From NCBI GenBank assembly GCA_000310025.1, contig FN649749.1:3475769-3539768 (forward strand): 64,000 nt of DNA, given 5' to 3'. This document shows, one piece after another, positions 39,136 to 51,500 of this stretch. The notes under the pieces are model-generated. The model was not told the origin of the DNA, did not search any database, and saw only the letters and a program-made list of their open reading frames with translations. Positions within the stretch are counted from its first letter, which is position 1, and each line of letters starts with the position of its first letter. Origin of the DNA: Ectocarpus siliculosus. Lineage: Eukaryota; Sar; Phaeophyceae; Ectocarpales; Ectocarpaceae. The translations under genes and the position numbers were made by a program.

Positions 39136-40361
39136 TATACCCCAGGGATAGAACGGTATTCACTCCCAAATGTTGACCTGTCGTTGTGAATGAAGATGGA
39201 GCACTGGCACCAAAAATCACCTAACATGCCTGAGCCAAGACGCGTTGTTGGTGAGGAAACCACACGATAGTTATCCACATCGTGCGCATCGCATTCTCGA
39301 ATCAATTTTCAGTGAACCTGAAAACCTAGAGTGGCGCCGCGCCTCTGCGCGCGTGAAAGAAGGACCCGAAAGCTCGACGGAAAACGCGTCAATTATTTAT
39401 GTAAATCACAATTATTATTCCGCACGTTACCACGTGACGTTCGTTCGCGTACCCCCTACCATTCTATTTATATGTACATTTTATAAGTATGCTAGGGTTA
39501 TTCATTCCCTCGAGCTTCACTGCACGCCAGACCGGAAAAATGCCATTTTCGGCGTGCGTTTACACCCCCTCGAGTCGGCTCCTCCTCCTCTTCCTCCTTC
39601 TTCTCCTCTCCCTCCTCCTCCTCCGCCTCCTCCTACTACTACTTCTCCTCCCCCTCTTCTGTGTACCGTTTTGACCGTGTCACAGGTACCTGTGATGTAG
39701 ATTTGGTACCCACTGACACACTGACACAACAGCAATGAATGGCAATGGTTCCGCCCGCGAGCTGTGTAAATGGTTCGTCTTCTGCGGTGGTGCATTCAGA
39801 CAGACCGGGAGGCTATGACGCTCAGAAATTGTGAGCCCGAGGGTCTATACGTAGAGCACACGCAAGAAATGACCCACCGCGGCTGCGTCCGGCATTCTGG
39901 GCTCGTTTGCCGCACACATCGGGCTGTTCACGGGGTCCGGCCTAAGGACGCCACGGTTGCAGCGCAAACATTTTTCCCGAATCTCTCGCGTCAGCAGCCC
40001 AGCCCACACCTCATGCTATTATTTGTGAGGTTGTCGCACTCTGTGTGATGGCTCTGATGCGTGCAATGTTTCCAAAGGGGGCTCCGTGAAGAGATCGTAA
40101 CACGATTGATTGTTTGGATCCAGATGCATTCCGGAGTTTATGGACCAATCTGGACTCACTACTAAACAGCCCCAAAGGAGCAGAGCTGAGCATGTCCACA
40201 CGCACGTCACCTCCGTGGTGCACCTTGTACTCGTGTCGCATGTCAGGTCGTTTTCGATTGTTTGGGCTTCGCATGTTTGCTTCGCATGTTTGACGCCATC
40301 ATCATTGCGCAGACGAGCACACCAGCACACCCCACTTCTCACCCCGTATCATGCATTCCAG

Positions 40362-43300
40362 GTGTACCAAACACCACCCAACCTTGACGTGGCTCGCCGG
40401 GGGATTCTCGACGGGGCCAGAACGCACGTCAGGAACAATTTTGTGAACAGCGGCAGCACCGGGGGGGGGCTAGAAGATGGTCGTGCTCTCCAGGACTCGT
40501 GTCCTAGCCTATCTCCGTTGTTCGTCTCGTCGTCGATGTTTCCTTCCGCTGAGGGGTGTTACGTGGCTTCGGATACACTGCTTTCAGGTACAGTAGAGGC
40601 GAACGTGCCGCGTGCCCGGAATTGGGTTTGATAATGCTTCGGGCCTTGAGGTCGAACTTTTTTACCCCGGGGGGGTGGGTGGGTTCTGTTGTCGGATCCT
40701 TTCATATATTTTGTTATGGACGCTAGTCTCCACGTTTTGGTGGCATGTGTGCGCACCGGCCTTGGTAACACAGAGGAATGCGTAGAAACATGGACTTTTT
40801 GTTTTGTACCCTCCAACTTCTGCCGGGGGTGCCCGTTTTAGGTACGAACGCGCACGGTCCGACCGTTTTCGAGATTGACAACTGAAACAATGGGACAGCC
40901 ATTGTGCACGTGGCTAAATAATATGTTCCTGCTGATGATGTCACAAGCACAGATAATAGGTTAGTCTTTCCCGTGCCGCCCCCTCACGGGGTCCCAGTTA
41001 GTGACATTTAGAGGTGTTTTGTGTTTTCAACCGCACTGAGACTGACTGACGTCTTTTCATTGGTCAGCCGGTTAGCGCGGTCGATGCTATTAATAACAAA
41101 ATGCACACAGGTGGAGAACCGGTATATTTCATCACGTCTGCATCGTCACCCGGGCAAACCATACTCGCGGCCCCGAAAGACCCAGACGACGACGACGACG
41201 AGGTGAGAGGGCTCGGAGATGCAATCATGCCATGGGGTATTGTTCGCCTGGTGAGCGCTGGATATCCGTGACATGAGCGGCACCCGTGTCGTTCACTTGT
41301 TTTTACGCGTAGGACAACGCTCGTCCTTTTTGCCACTGAACATTTGCAGGGACCACTTTTCTGGGGCGTGGCTTACGTGACGAGCAGTACGGCTGTCCTG
41401 CAGTGTGCGTCAGTAGAGGATGCGTCATTGGTGAACCCCGCGGATGCTGCATGGATGTGTAAGTGTAACCGTTTATCAGAGTGAGGCTGACACGTCCTGT
41501 CGGGTCCTTGACCGAACCTGTCCCCGTCCTAGAGCTCTTGTTGTCGTTGCCTTGGCAGTTGTACAATGCTCCGTCTTTTGCTCAGCACCCCCTCGTATCC
41601 GTACTGGCCCAACCGATAGTAGCCGCCGTACGTGGTCACAGGATGATTTGCAAATTAGGACTTCAAAATATCAGGCAACTTGAAAAAACTAGGAGAAATC
41701 ACCCAACCAAGCGCCAGTAATCAGCTAAATAACATGACCCTAGCCAACAGCAGGTAAGGAGTCAATACAGGTACTCTTGGTCAAGCGAAGAGCATGCCAT
41801 TGCTTGTCGGAAAACTAAAGTGCGACTACACTATCCAAAGTTTTCCTGCGGTAGCCTGCAACGATGCCACACCCGCTCTTTTTTCATGCGTGCTATTTTT
41901 GTACAACCACCACGTGCCAGGTGACGAAACGGGCACATCGAATTTCCAGACGGTCAGCAACGACACGCTGTTCTCGGTTAGTTGCGGTGGGTGCAGCTCG
42001 GCTACCCCCGCTCCAACAGCAGCCACCACCGCGGCGCCTACGATCTTCATCGGCGGCGAAGACTGCGGGGCGCTAACGGTGTCAGCCCCTTCGGCCCCCC
42101 ACGTCGAGGGCTGCTACTTCGACACAAGGTTAACTCAGAGCTGGTACTCCGAGTTCGTGGAGATCGAGTTGCCTAGCTTCACCCAAGATGGGTCTCTGGC
42201 GGCGGGGCAGCTCTGGCTATCGTGGTTGACCTACGCTACGAACGAGGTGAGCCAGATACCGACCCGGGGGACTTGTCTGAGGCGGACCCCTCACGTCCAC
42301 GTTCCGCGCTAGCCACAAGTGCCTGCGGCGGTATTTCGAAAGTCTGCCTGGTCTCTTCGTGCTTTTGCTCCTGTCCAACACGTGACCCGCGGATAGACCT
42401 TTCGGGATACACGGAACCACCTGAAGTTGCCTGTGGTTGTTCGTCGAACTAACAGCTGGCATGAAGCTTTCGTTCCATGCTCCAGGACGGTGGGAACCTA
42501 CATGTACCGCATGACACAAGTAAAATCCCCGGGGGAGGTGTTTTCAGAGATGGAATCGTTCTTTGCCTGGGACGGTGCATGGCGCTGGCCACCCAGTCGT
42601 CATGCAGGACGCACCTCCTACTGCTAGCTTCTGCGACTGTGTGGCGTTCTATTCCAAATTCGGGCGCCCACGCAACTGTTAGAGCATTTCGACCGCTACA
42701 GTAACGCACCTCTTCTTCGAAATCACGTCTTTTGTTGCAGCCTCTGACCGACAAGGAGTCCTTGCACCCACCCCCTTTGATACATCTGTCTCCGTTGCTC
42801 CTTCTTTTCCGTGTACTATTTTTTCCCCAGACGTTCTGGGGCCTCTTCTTCTACCCCACTTTTACTTCCTCGAGCGAGCAATTGGTATCTGTCTACTGCC
42901 TCTCGCAAGAAGAGGTAACGGAGGCTACTCCGGCGAATACAACCTGGGATTGTGAGTTCGAAAGTGTTCGCTTCCACACAAGTGTATGGGCCAGTTTATT
43001 TGAGTGTACCTTTTTAGGGTAAGTTAACCTGTGACCACGGGAATCGACCGCGTCGAGTGTTGGATCAGTACGGACATACGAAGGTACTGGATAGAGAGAG
43101 ATCGGAACGGTTTTTAATGTGAAGACAACAACAACAACAACAACAACAATGGGCGAAAAACAATCAAGATATCCAGGGCAGAATCAGTCGCAACCCTTAA
43201 AAACGCCGCCATGGCACGCAGCAGGCTAGCCCGCGGCCCGCTAATCCCTCTCTGCGAGCGACCGCCGCATTCGATTATGATAGCCAAGAAGCTGGCGTCG

Positions 43301-45142
43301 ATAATGCGCGCTTCCGGGGCCTCGCCTGTTCACCCACCTTGATGCGTTCGCCTGCCTAAACGTCAATCATCGGCATCACACGTTTGACCGCCAATACTGC
43401 ATGAACCTTAAAACTCAAGCTGCAGTCCCTTTCATCAATCTGGAGGACTGGGGAAAAGTTCTACGGCCTGACGGGTAATTGTTTCATGGCGCGCAGGTGA
43501 TTTGGACGGGGACTACAGCACAACCTTTGGGATAGAGGAAACGAAGTTTTCGGTGACGTGCGGCTGTGCCACGGGTGGCGCTCTGGGGGGCACGTTGTCA
43601 GAGTCTCCGACCCCTGCTCCAACTCCTGGTCCGACCCCTTCGCCGACCGTCTCCGGCTGCGTGGCCGGAGACCCGTTTCTAGTGACTCTTCCAGCTGTAC
43701 CTCAGGTGGAGGGGTGCTATGTGGACTCCAACTTAAATGATACTGCAGGATACGCCATCTACAGGTCCACTGGCGGCGCGGAGAGTGCCGACGGACAAAG
43801 CTTCGTACTACCAACGGGAGATGGGCCTGTGGAGGAAACGTACTATGCAAGTATTGGGTGGTAACCTGGCTGATTTTGTTTTCAGGAACTGCTGCTGCTT
43901 GTGCTTTTTTCGCGTTGCTGCTACACAGGGTGTCCGTCCCCCATTTGTTTTGTCATTTTCCTCGCACCGACGCTCAGCCCCGTACCTTGTTGAGGGTCTC
44001 TTGGCGAGGTGGAAACCTTCAACCAAAATGGTCCGGTGAGAGCACCCAAGAACACAGCAGATTTTTTTCTCGAATCAATTGTCGAGACAGTTGAAAGGAT
44101 TTTCAGAGTTGGAAGTGCAGCTAGGGGGTCCTGCATTCTGTCAAAGCCCGGTGCGTGCAGAAGGGTCTGAGTCGACCCTTCGAGCGGAGACAATTAACTA
44201 CGAACAGAGGTAGAGAAAAAACGCCCAACGCAGGTCTACTGGGACGCACGGAGGGTTCGATCGACAGCCCGCGGCTCACGAGTGGCGCGTCCACACGGGA
44301 CGCCCGGAATGCAAGCTTAGTTGCTCATTCTACGACCTCCTTTCGGACATCTTTTGTCGGCGCACGTCTTCTTTCTTATGCAGAAGGATTGGACGCTGGT
44401 GCTCTTTGAGTTTGGAATCGAGGAACCTCGAGTGATTTGCAGCCGGGGGATGGACAGTAGTGACGGCACCAATGGCCATCCCGCGCACGGAGTTGCAAGC
44501 GCCTACGATGACACACCTGGCGTCATCTTCTGGCATTGTAAGTTGAAGAGAGTTGGTGTGCAAAAGTTTTGACAGATTTCTTTGTGCGAAATGTTCGTCG
44601 CAGTGTGTCGTGTTTCTTGAGGCAAAATGTTTCCGAAGTCAACACTGGAAGGCCTTCAAATTTCGAGCTGGTATGAAGCCAGCGCTTCGAAGACTTTCAA
44701 GCATAGACTGATCGTCCGTCAAAGCTTCTGTTTCACTCGCGACGTTGTCGTCCTGGGGAGAGAAAGCTGTCTTTTGAGTTGAAAATGTTGGCGACAGACC
44801 GGATATTATACGGCTCCATTCAGTGTCCTTGAACGACAGTGTTGCCATGTCCACAGGAGGTTAATCTGTGCAGAGCATTCGCAGCCTGCGAAAGCACTCA
44901 TGGCATCCGACGCTTTTCAACCTGCCTGCTGTTCTTGTTCAGGCGACCTTGAAGGCACCGGAAACGTTTCATACATGAACGCCTCTTCGTCGATACTGAG
45001 AATAGAGTGCGGATGCCCTTCTTCATTGGACTTCAATGGAGCCACGGGTCGAGCAAATGCGAACCAGCGCTCGCTAGGGACGACCCTGGTTCTTCTCTCT
45101 TCCTTGAGCATGGCGATGGGGGTGGTGCTGGGCGCGCTTTAG
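40362..45142 (+). CDS. Secreted, probably GPI-anchored protein with a repeated Cys-rich module; 5' exon not found
   Basis: Exons: 40362-40592, 41068-41202, 41350-41458, 41921-42246, 42831-42951, 43497-about 43828, 44384-44537, 44943-45142 (535 residues). A module recurs across exon pairs. Its first exon starts C-D-x-x-G, has SVSCGGC or SVTCGC, a Thr/Pro linker (TPAPTPGPTPSPT) and VEGCYxD. Its second exon has FWG or similar and ends W-x-C at a phase-1 border (WMC, WDC, WHC). There are two full modules, one divergent leading module and a terminal half module. The protein ends in a hydrophobic tail (LGTTLVLLSSLSMAMGVVLG) after small residues, as in GPI-anchor signals. The role is unknown; a cell-wall or surface protein is likely. 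The signal-peptide exon was not located, and the end of the sixth exon (GT at 43829) is chosen only by phase. Confidence 0.82.
40974..41026 (+). repeat. Dispersed repeat, copy 2 of 2
   Basis: Partner of 32536-32590, lying in the first listed intron of the gene at 40362. Its boundaries are approximate. Confidence 0.6.
43019..43149 (+). mobile_element. SINE-like (AAC)n-tailed repeat, copy A
   Basis: It reads aagttaacctgtgaccacgg, then gaatcgaccgcgtcgagtg, ending ggaacggtttttaatgtgaa and an (ACA)n tail. It lies in the intron after the exon ending at 42951, in the same orientation as the host gene. It is nearly identical to copy D through most of its length. Confidence 0.85.
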
Positions 45143-48100
45143 TGTCGTCTTTGCACCCGTAAAACACTGCCACAAACATATGTACACCATGATGAAGCAG
45201 CCTTTAGCTATGTAGATGAAGCAGCCTTTCGATATACCCCCCAAAGTATAAGGACCTGAAAACCAGCACATGTATGTACAGAACCGAATCGATTGGATGA
45301 AACCAGGCCCACATCCAGTTGGTTGTAGCGATTGCGGCGACAACTTGGAGATCTGCTGCGTTCCAGCCCGTCACTCTGGCCCAAATCGCCAACGCAAGCG
45401 TCCCGATGGTTACGAATGATATATCATCACCGTACGAGGTGAAACTAACTGCGTATAGTAAGTAGACGTTAATCGTCGTCTCCACCTAAGGATGAGTAAC
45501 CGAAGAGGAGCAGTATCCAAAGCATTGTCGCGCAGACCGCCCCTAACCATTAACACCGCCGAAACACCCCGCACAGACGTACATCAACCACACCTCCCGC
45601 GCAAATGCGCGTTCACGCCTCGATCTGTGTGAGGTACGGCTCACCACCTTCAATATGTGAGTTGGGTGGCGGAGTCAGGGGGGGGGCGGGGTGTGCAAAC
45701 GTAAGCAGAGAGAGACAGGAAATGTGTGAGACACCGATGCTTCACGAGCGCGCTACATTAACGACTTATGATAGGCTGACATGTCTGTCTCTCGCATTAG
45801 TGTTTATTTATTTATTTGTATTGCGGAACTCCACGACGAAAGCGAACGAAGCGAAGACGAATGAAGAGAAGAGGGTACCACAATCGACGAAACGTGTGCG
45901 AGAAAAGAAACGCCATCGACAAGACGGTTCGAACGCGGCCTTTCGGCATCGAAAAATTACCTCCTACAGCAGTAATAACTGTAGAGTAGTCGAGCTTTGA
46001 GAATCGATGAGATCTCACGCAGCCATTTTAGTAACACATGCACCTCGTTGGCTGACACTAATGTCGATGCGGATGGCACTGCGGCTGGTGGTGGTGATAT
46101 TCCCATGAAGAACGCAAGAGAGATCAGAGAGCGTACAGAAAAAAAAAACGTGCTCACGGGGTTCTGTGGCCAGTTGTCTTTTTTTGAGAAGGAAAAAAGA
46201 AAAAGACAGCTCCAAAAAAGAACCGTAAGAAATGGCCTCAATGCATAACCACCGCGCAATCCGAGACAAAAAGAAAAGTGTGGTGAAGTCTTCGTATTCA
46301 CCGCCCATGGTTCATCCGCCTGGTGGCAGAGAGAGGGGGTGTGAGTGACTATTAATGCTGTTGTGGGACCAACCACGGAAGAACGAGGCTCGCAATTCGA
46401 GGAATAATCAGATGACAGAAAACGGTTTGTGCCCTCCTGAGCAGCACGTCATCATCCTTCAAATAACATCAGATCAGATAGATCGGGACGTGAAGATCGA
46501 CAAGACGTCTAAACTGTCAGCAGCGGAGGACCAAGGGGAGCACAGCATCACACATCTCATCACACATCTCATCACATCACATCACACGCTTCTGGTGCGC
46601 TCTCCACCTCAAGACCAAAAACCGACCGAATGCCGCCGGACAGCCTCCAACACCTACACATCTTCAGGACAGGAATGAGCCAGCGCTAAGCAGTTACATA
46701 CAGCAGTTTATCAAACAACCGTTTCACGGCAAAAAAAGTGAAACCGCCGTATTCAAAACTGAACATCAAGGACCTCGGGCCTCCGTGGGAGGAACCCAAA
46801 AAAATTAGAATACTAGAATACTTCTAAATAAAGCAAAAAAAAAACACCCACCCGTCTATTTCGGGTCCGTCTATCATCACCTCGTTCTTCCGTTTTTCTA
46901 TCCTCGGAACTACAAAAAACAATTCGTCCAACACCACCCCAAAAATCGCCGGTTACGACCAAGCACGTCCTGGAAGAATCGCCGCAAGCACTCCACCCGC
47001 GTGCTCGCTCGTTCTCTCTACATCACGACCCGGCCACCCAAAAACTCTCGACAGACATCAAATCAAACGCACGTACGGCAGCCAGCACCGCCCGCCAACC
47101 GCAGCACACCTTGCGTCCAAAACAACAAAATTGAAAACCGCGGAGCTCTTGCCACATTTTATCCGCCCTTCAGGAAAACGCCGAATGATACCTCCACATG
47201 GAACAGCCGCATCCGGCCGTCTCTAGAGTCAACAACCAATGACAACCAAACTACAGGCAGAGAGCTGTTTCGCCGCTAGCTGCGGACACGCCCAATGGGT
47301 AGGACGACAGTCGATCGGCCGGCAGAAACAAAGAGCGAAAAGTGGGATTCTTCTCCGCTCAGTGCAACACACAACAGCCAGCCCAAGCCAACCGAACAAC
47401 GAACCCCCCGAGAAACCTGCCTGAGTCTATCCACGTACAGTCCAATTGAGAAAAGCTGACCCTCGCAGTGATTATCTATGTTCATGTCTATGTATGCACA
47501 CACCATCTAACTACACAGGTCACCCAGACAGACTCATCACCAGTGCAAGAGTGACAGTGACAGCAGTGACACACGACAGTACCCGACCGACATCTCAAGA
47601 GATGAACAACACCCAAGAAGCCGAGGGGCAGCCAACAACTAACCCTACAGGTAACACGCAACCACGACCCCAGCACCAATACGCGGAATATGCAGCAGTT
47701 GCAAGGTGCTTGCAGACACCAGGGTCCCGTTGTGGACTGCCACCCACACCCTGATCCAGTCTATATCCCTCCCTCCGCGGACGCCTGCTTGAATCCTGTT
47801 ACCCAACCAATGGGTTCAAGTCCGAGAGTAACAAGGCTTCATCAACCCAGGCAAACATACATCAATTCAAACTTTCGGTTCGAGCGACCCTCGAACACAT
47901 CGCCTGACATATACTCGTGGAGTAGTGATCAACACGGTGAGCCTGGTGCATGAAGTACATATCCCCAACCTCACAAGTGATGCGAAGTCGGCAATTCCTG
48001 CTGCTAGTACCATCCGTGTTGCCGATAATGCTAACACATTGAATAGCCTCACCAACAGAGGGAGACCCTCCGTACATACGTTTCATACTAGTCTTAAATT

Positions 48101-48531
48101 GAAAAGTGCAGCAGGCAGTGTAGGATGCCATAGCGGCCAACACATAAACAACGATAATCCTGCTTCGAAAAACAGCTGCCACCGATACTCTGCTCTGGTA
48201 CCGAGAACGTCAAATGTGTCAGCAGGGGAGCAGGCCAAGTCGGATCGGATCCAGGGTGTGGCAGACTTCTTACAAGATTCCTGAACCACACACCGCAAAC
48301 ACCAAAAACGAAAATGTCAACATCCAACCACCACGCCCGCCAGCACTATTAATAGCGTGCTGCCCTCCACTAGCCTTCCTCTCCATATTTCCAGACCGCT
48401 ATCGTCGTCGCAGCCCCTGAAATTGCTTCCCCTGGCGGTGCCTCAACCCCCCCCCCCCATGCCCAGGATACCGTTTCTACCCCCCCCTCCCACCCCTCTC
48501 TTCCTTCCGCTCTGTCACCGAACCCTTATCC
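45143..48531. other. Intergenic region, no recognisable gene; A+C-rich tract at about 46690-47480
   Basis: Between the stop of the plus-strand GPI-type gene and the stop of the minus-strand pseudo-CDPK. From about 46690 to 47480 the plus strand is strikingly rich in A and C and poor in G, with several open frames of 60-100 codons that match no family I know. A 93-codon hydrophobic minus-strand frame (45485-45207) is also present without family resemblance. Short tandem units of cacatctcat lie at about 46550. TACAGCAGT occurs at 45965 and 46699. Confidence 0.5.
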
Positions 48532-51500
48532 TCATCCAGATCTCGATGTCGATGCCCGCCCGACGACGGACGTACCCACTGCCGCAGCCCCAGCCACCGC
48601 CGCCGCTACCACTGCTGTCTCGATTCCCGGCGCCAAAATCTCCTCATCTCCCTCCCCGTCAACAACACCACCGCCTCCCGCGGCCGCCACCGTTTCCTGC
48701 TTTTTCGCGGCCGCAGCAACCATGGGCTTCTTGCCCACGCTCGTGGCGTTGTCCGCCGCCGGTATGGTTGGCACCCTCTCAGAAAAGGGCGGCGCGGGCT
48801 TCGGCGGAGTAGCAGCAGCGGCGGCGGCGGCGGCGGCGGTCAGCGTCTCAGAAGGAAGAGGATCATCTTCCCCACCGTCGTCTTCGTCCTCGCTGTCGCT
48901 CGAGGCAGCAGCAGCAGCAGCAGCAACGCTTTCTGGGGACGGAGGCGTCCAGGCTAGCAAGCGGTAGAACTCGGCGTAGGTGAAACCCCCGGCTGCTCCG
49001 GAAGCCGCCGACTTCCTCGCTTCCATCTCCCTCATCGCCGCGCCGACCGGGCCCGCGCTGGAGGCGCTCATTAGGTCCAGCGCGTCGTGGCCGTCGGAGA
49101 ACGCGTCCTCAAGCTCTTGCCGGGGCAAGACCTGAGAGTGTGGTGCAACCGGTTCGGGGGGGGGGGGGGGGGGGGTTNNNNNNNNNNNNNNNNNNNNNNN
49201 NNNNNNNNNNNNNNNNNNNNNNNNNNNNNNNNNNNNNNNNNNNNNNNNNNNNNNNNNNNNNNNNNNNNNNNNNNNNNGGGTGTGTTCCAGCCCTTTGGGG
49301 GGGGGGGGGGGGGGGGGTGTACTCATAAAAGACGCATGCAGTAGTTGTTGGATCAGTGACGCGGGGGAGGGGGGATGGAGACGCGGTTTTGGAGGTTTAA
49401 CTGTGTTGTGCTGTGTTGTGCGAGGCTCTAGACTGGGCTTGGCACAGTTCGGTATTGTAATGTAGTGTGCGGGTGGACAGGTCTACCATGAGGACGTGGT
49501 AATGACAGAGACGGCCTTGTGGCCCAACAACATCCGGCAGACACAAGACTATTCCGCAACGTGCCTGCCCCAGGGCACGGGTTCGACGGCATGTCGCCGT
49601 TGGTGACCGCGGCATGGAAATCCTGATTCCATCCACATATTGTACTTACATCCTGTGGCACTTACACCTGCCGCTCAACCTCACACAACAACACGAGGAT
49701 ACTCACGTCCCCCGTGACCAGCTTAAGGTCCCCCGCGTTGATGGCGCCCTTTCCCCTCCTGTCCAGCCAGCTGAACGCCACTCTCGCCCCCGCCTCATCC
49801 GCGGGCCGCCCGGCCAAACACGCCGCCAAAAACGCGCTGAAACCGACGCGACCAGACCCTTCCGCGTCCATCGCTTCGAAGATCTCGCGTGCGAGCTTAG
49901 CGTGCTCCACTTCCACCGTGTCTGCCGCCGCCGCCGCCGCCGCTGCCACCCTCGGCCCTGAAGCCGTGCCTGAAGGCTCAGCTTGGTCGGTGCTAGTGGC
50001 GGGTCCCCCGTTCATGCTGCGCGCATACGGTGCACCTCTCAGGCCCTGCCCAGCAGCAGCAGCGTGCATACGAAAGTGCAGGAGGGTATGCCGGAAAGTG
50101 GGGGTCCTGGGTAGGTAGGTGCCTTTCAGGGGCACGAAGAAAATGTCAATTCTGCGTGGTGGTGATGAGGTTTCAAGAAAAGAGTTCCAAAAACACCGAA
50201 AAGAGTTCTGACCTAAAACGTCGAAAGGGCTAAACTAAAACGCCGAAGGGACTTCTCAAACACCGAAAGGAGTTCTAAAACGGGAGCTGCTATCTACCGG
50301 CCCCCCCCGCACGGACACCACACCGGGGGAATGGGACATGCAGCACTTGGACTGCAAGGGTGCCGTGTGGGTTGCAACGTCTTCAGGAAGTTTTCTCTTC
50401 GGGAAGGGATGATACAGAAACACAGAAACACACATCGATGGCGACGACGGCATCAATAAAATGAAATACAAAACAAGACAAGACAAGACAATGCTGGTGT
50501 TGTAGTGAACCAACTCTTCCATAAACAGCTCCAATGCAGCTCGTGACATCTCATCTGGTCCATGTCCATGGACTGCCTCCTTCCCTCCTTTGCGCGCTTT
50601 TTCGTCAACTACAATACATGCCGAATGATGCTATTATAGGTTCTGGTGTCCAATACTTCACAAACTCACGAGCACTGCTGTCTAACAGCAGTGAGCCACA
50701 ACACTTCGTGGAGTTGGGCCGCCGAACCACATTCAAACGAACACGGAAAACAAATCAATCTAGATATTCGGAATGGAGCTCCTACCGGGCAGACATGCTC
50801 TCTGCGTGTGAAAATAACTAAAATCTTCAGTGATGAAAAAAAAAAAAAAAAAGCACCTCGGCAAGGGCGTCTTGAGTGATATATCCGTTGCCGCAAGGAT
50901 CCAGCAGCCGAAACGCCTGCTTAACGGGAGGCAGCCTCGCCGCCTGCAGCGTGCGGCCCACGAGTCGCAGCCCGACCCTGCGCATCACGCAGCTCTCCTG
51001 TAGCATGGCAAAAACACAAGAGGAAAAGGAGGTTGCGGAGCGTGGGTGGGTGAAGGAAAACAAGCATCGCGGAATGACGCTTTGTGATAGTGCAGACACC
51101 GACAAGAGGAAGGCGAGGCACGACCGGTTGTTTCAGTGTTATTTCTACTTCAAGGACAATAAAGCAAACATGTTGGCCAAAACATGCAATCGGGGAAGTT
51201 GGGACAGGGTTAGGGTTAGGGAATAGGGTCTGCGTACCCCCTCCCTGTTTTATTTCCTCATAAAATTCTTAATCTCGCCAAGGTGGTCTAGCTGTTTCGT
51301 CTCGTCAAAGACTCGAACGATTGCTGAAGAAAAGGGATAGGGTTACCCTCATCTCTCTTGGTGCTGCTGTTTCGTGTTACTCACATGCGGACGTTTTCTA
51401 AAAATAGTCCGGTAGTCCCTCGGGCTACTACAAACACCCTAACCCTTACAAACACTCAAGAACACATACATGTATTACCTTTGCGCGGCAGCAGCAATAT

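Larger units (their letters stand above)
32085..40361. other. Gene-poor region rich in transposon remains
   Basis: Apart from the LINE, the TIR transposon, the 39-bp duplication and the hairpin listed separately, no coding exon is supported. An 18-bp direct repeat (ttgtcacgagtgggcccg) lies at 32693-32732, and a short GTCCAGAC triplication at about 37370. The 5' exon or exons of the gene at 40362 probably lie in the last 1-2 kb but could not be identified. Confidence 0.55.

Noticed and set aside
45207-45485. Minus-strand hydrophobic 93-codon frame with an acceptor-like CCTTAG before it
   Set aside because: No family resemblance, no convincing partner exons, and it overlaps the 3' flank of the plus-strand gene; could be chance.
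49087-49344. Frames running through the N block with poly-Gly or poly-Pro ends
   Set aside because: Artefacts of translating N and G/C homopolymers around an assembly gap.
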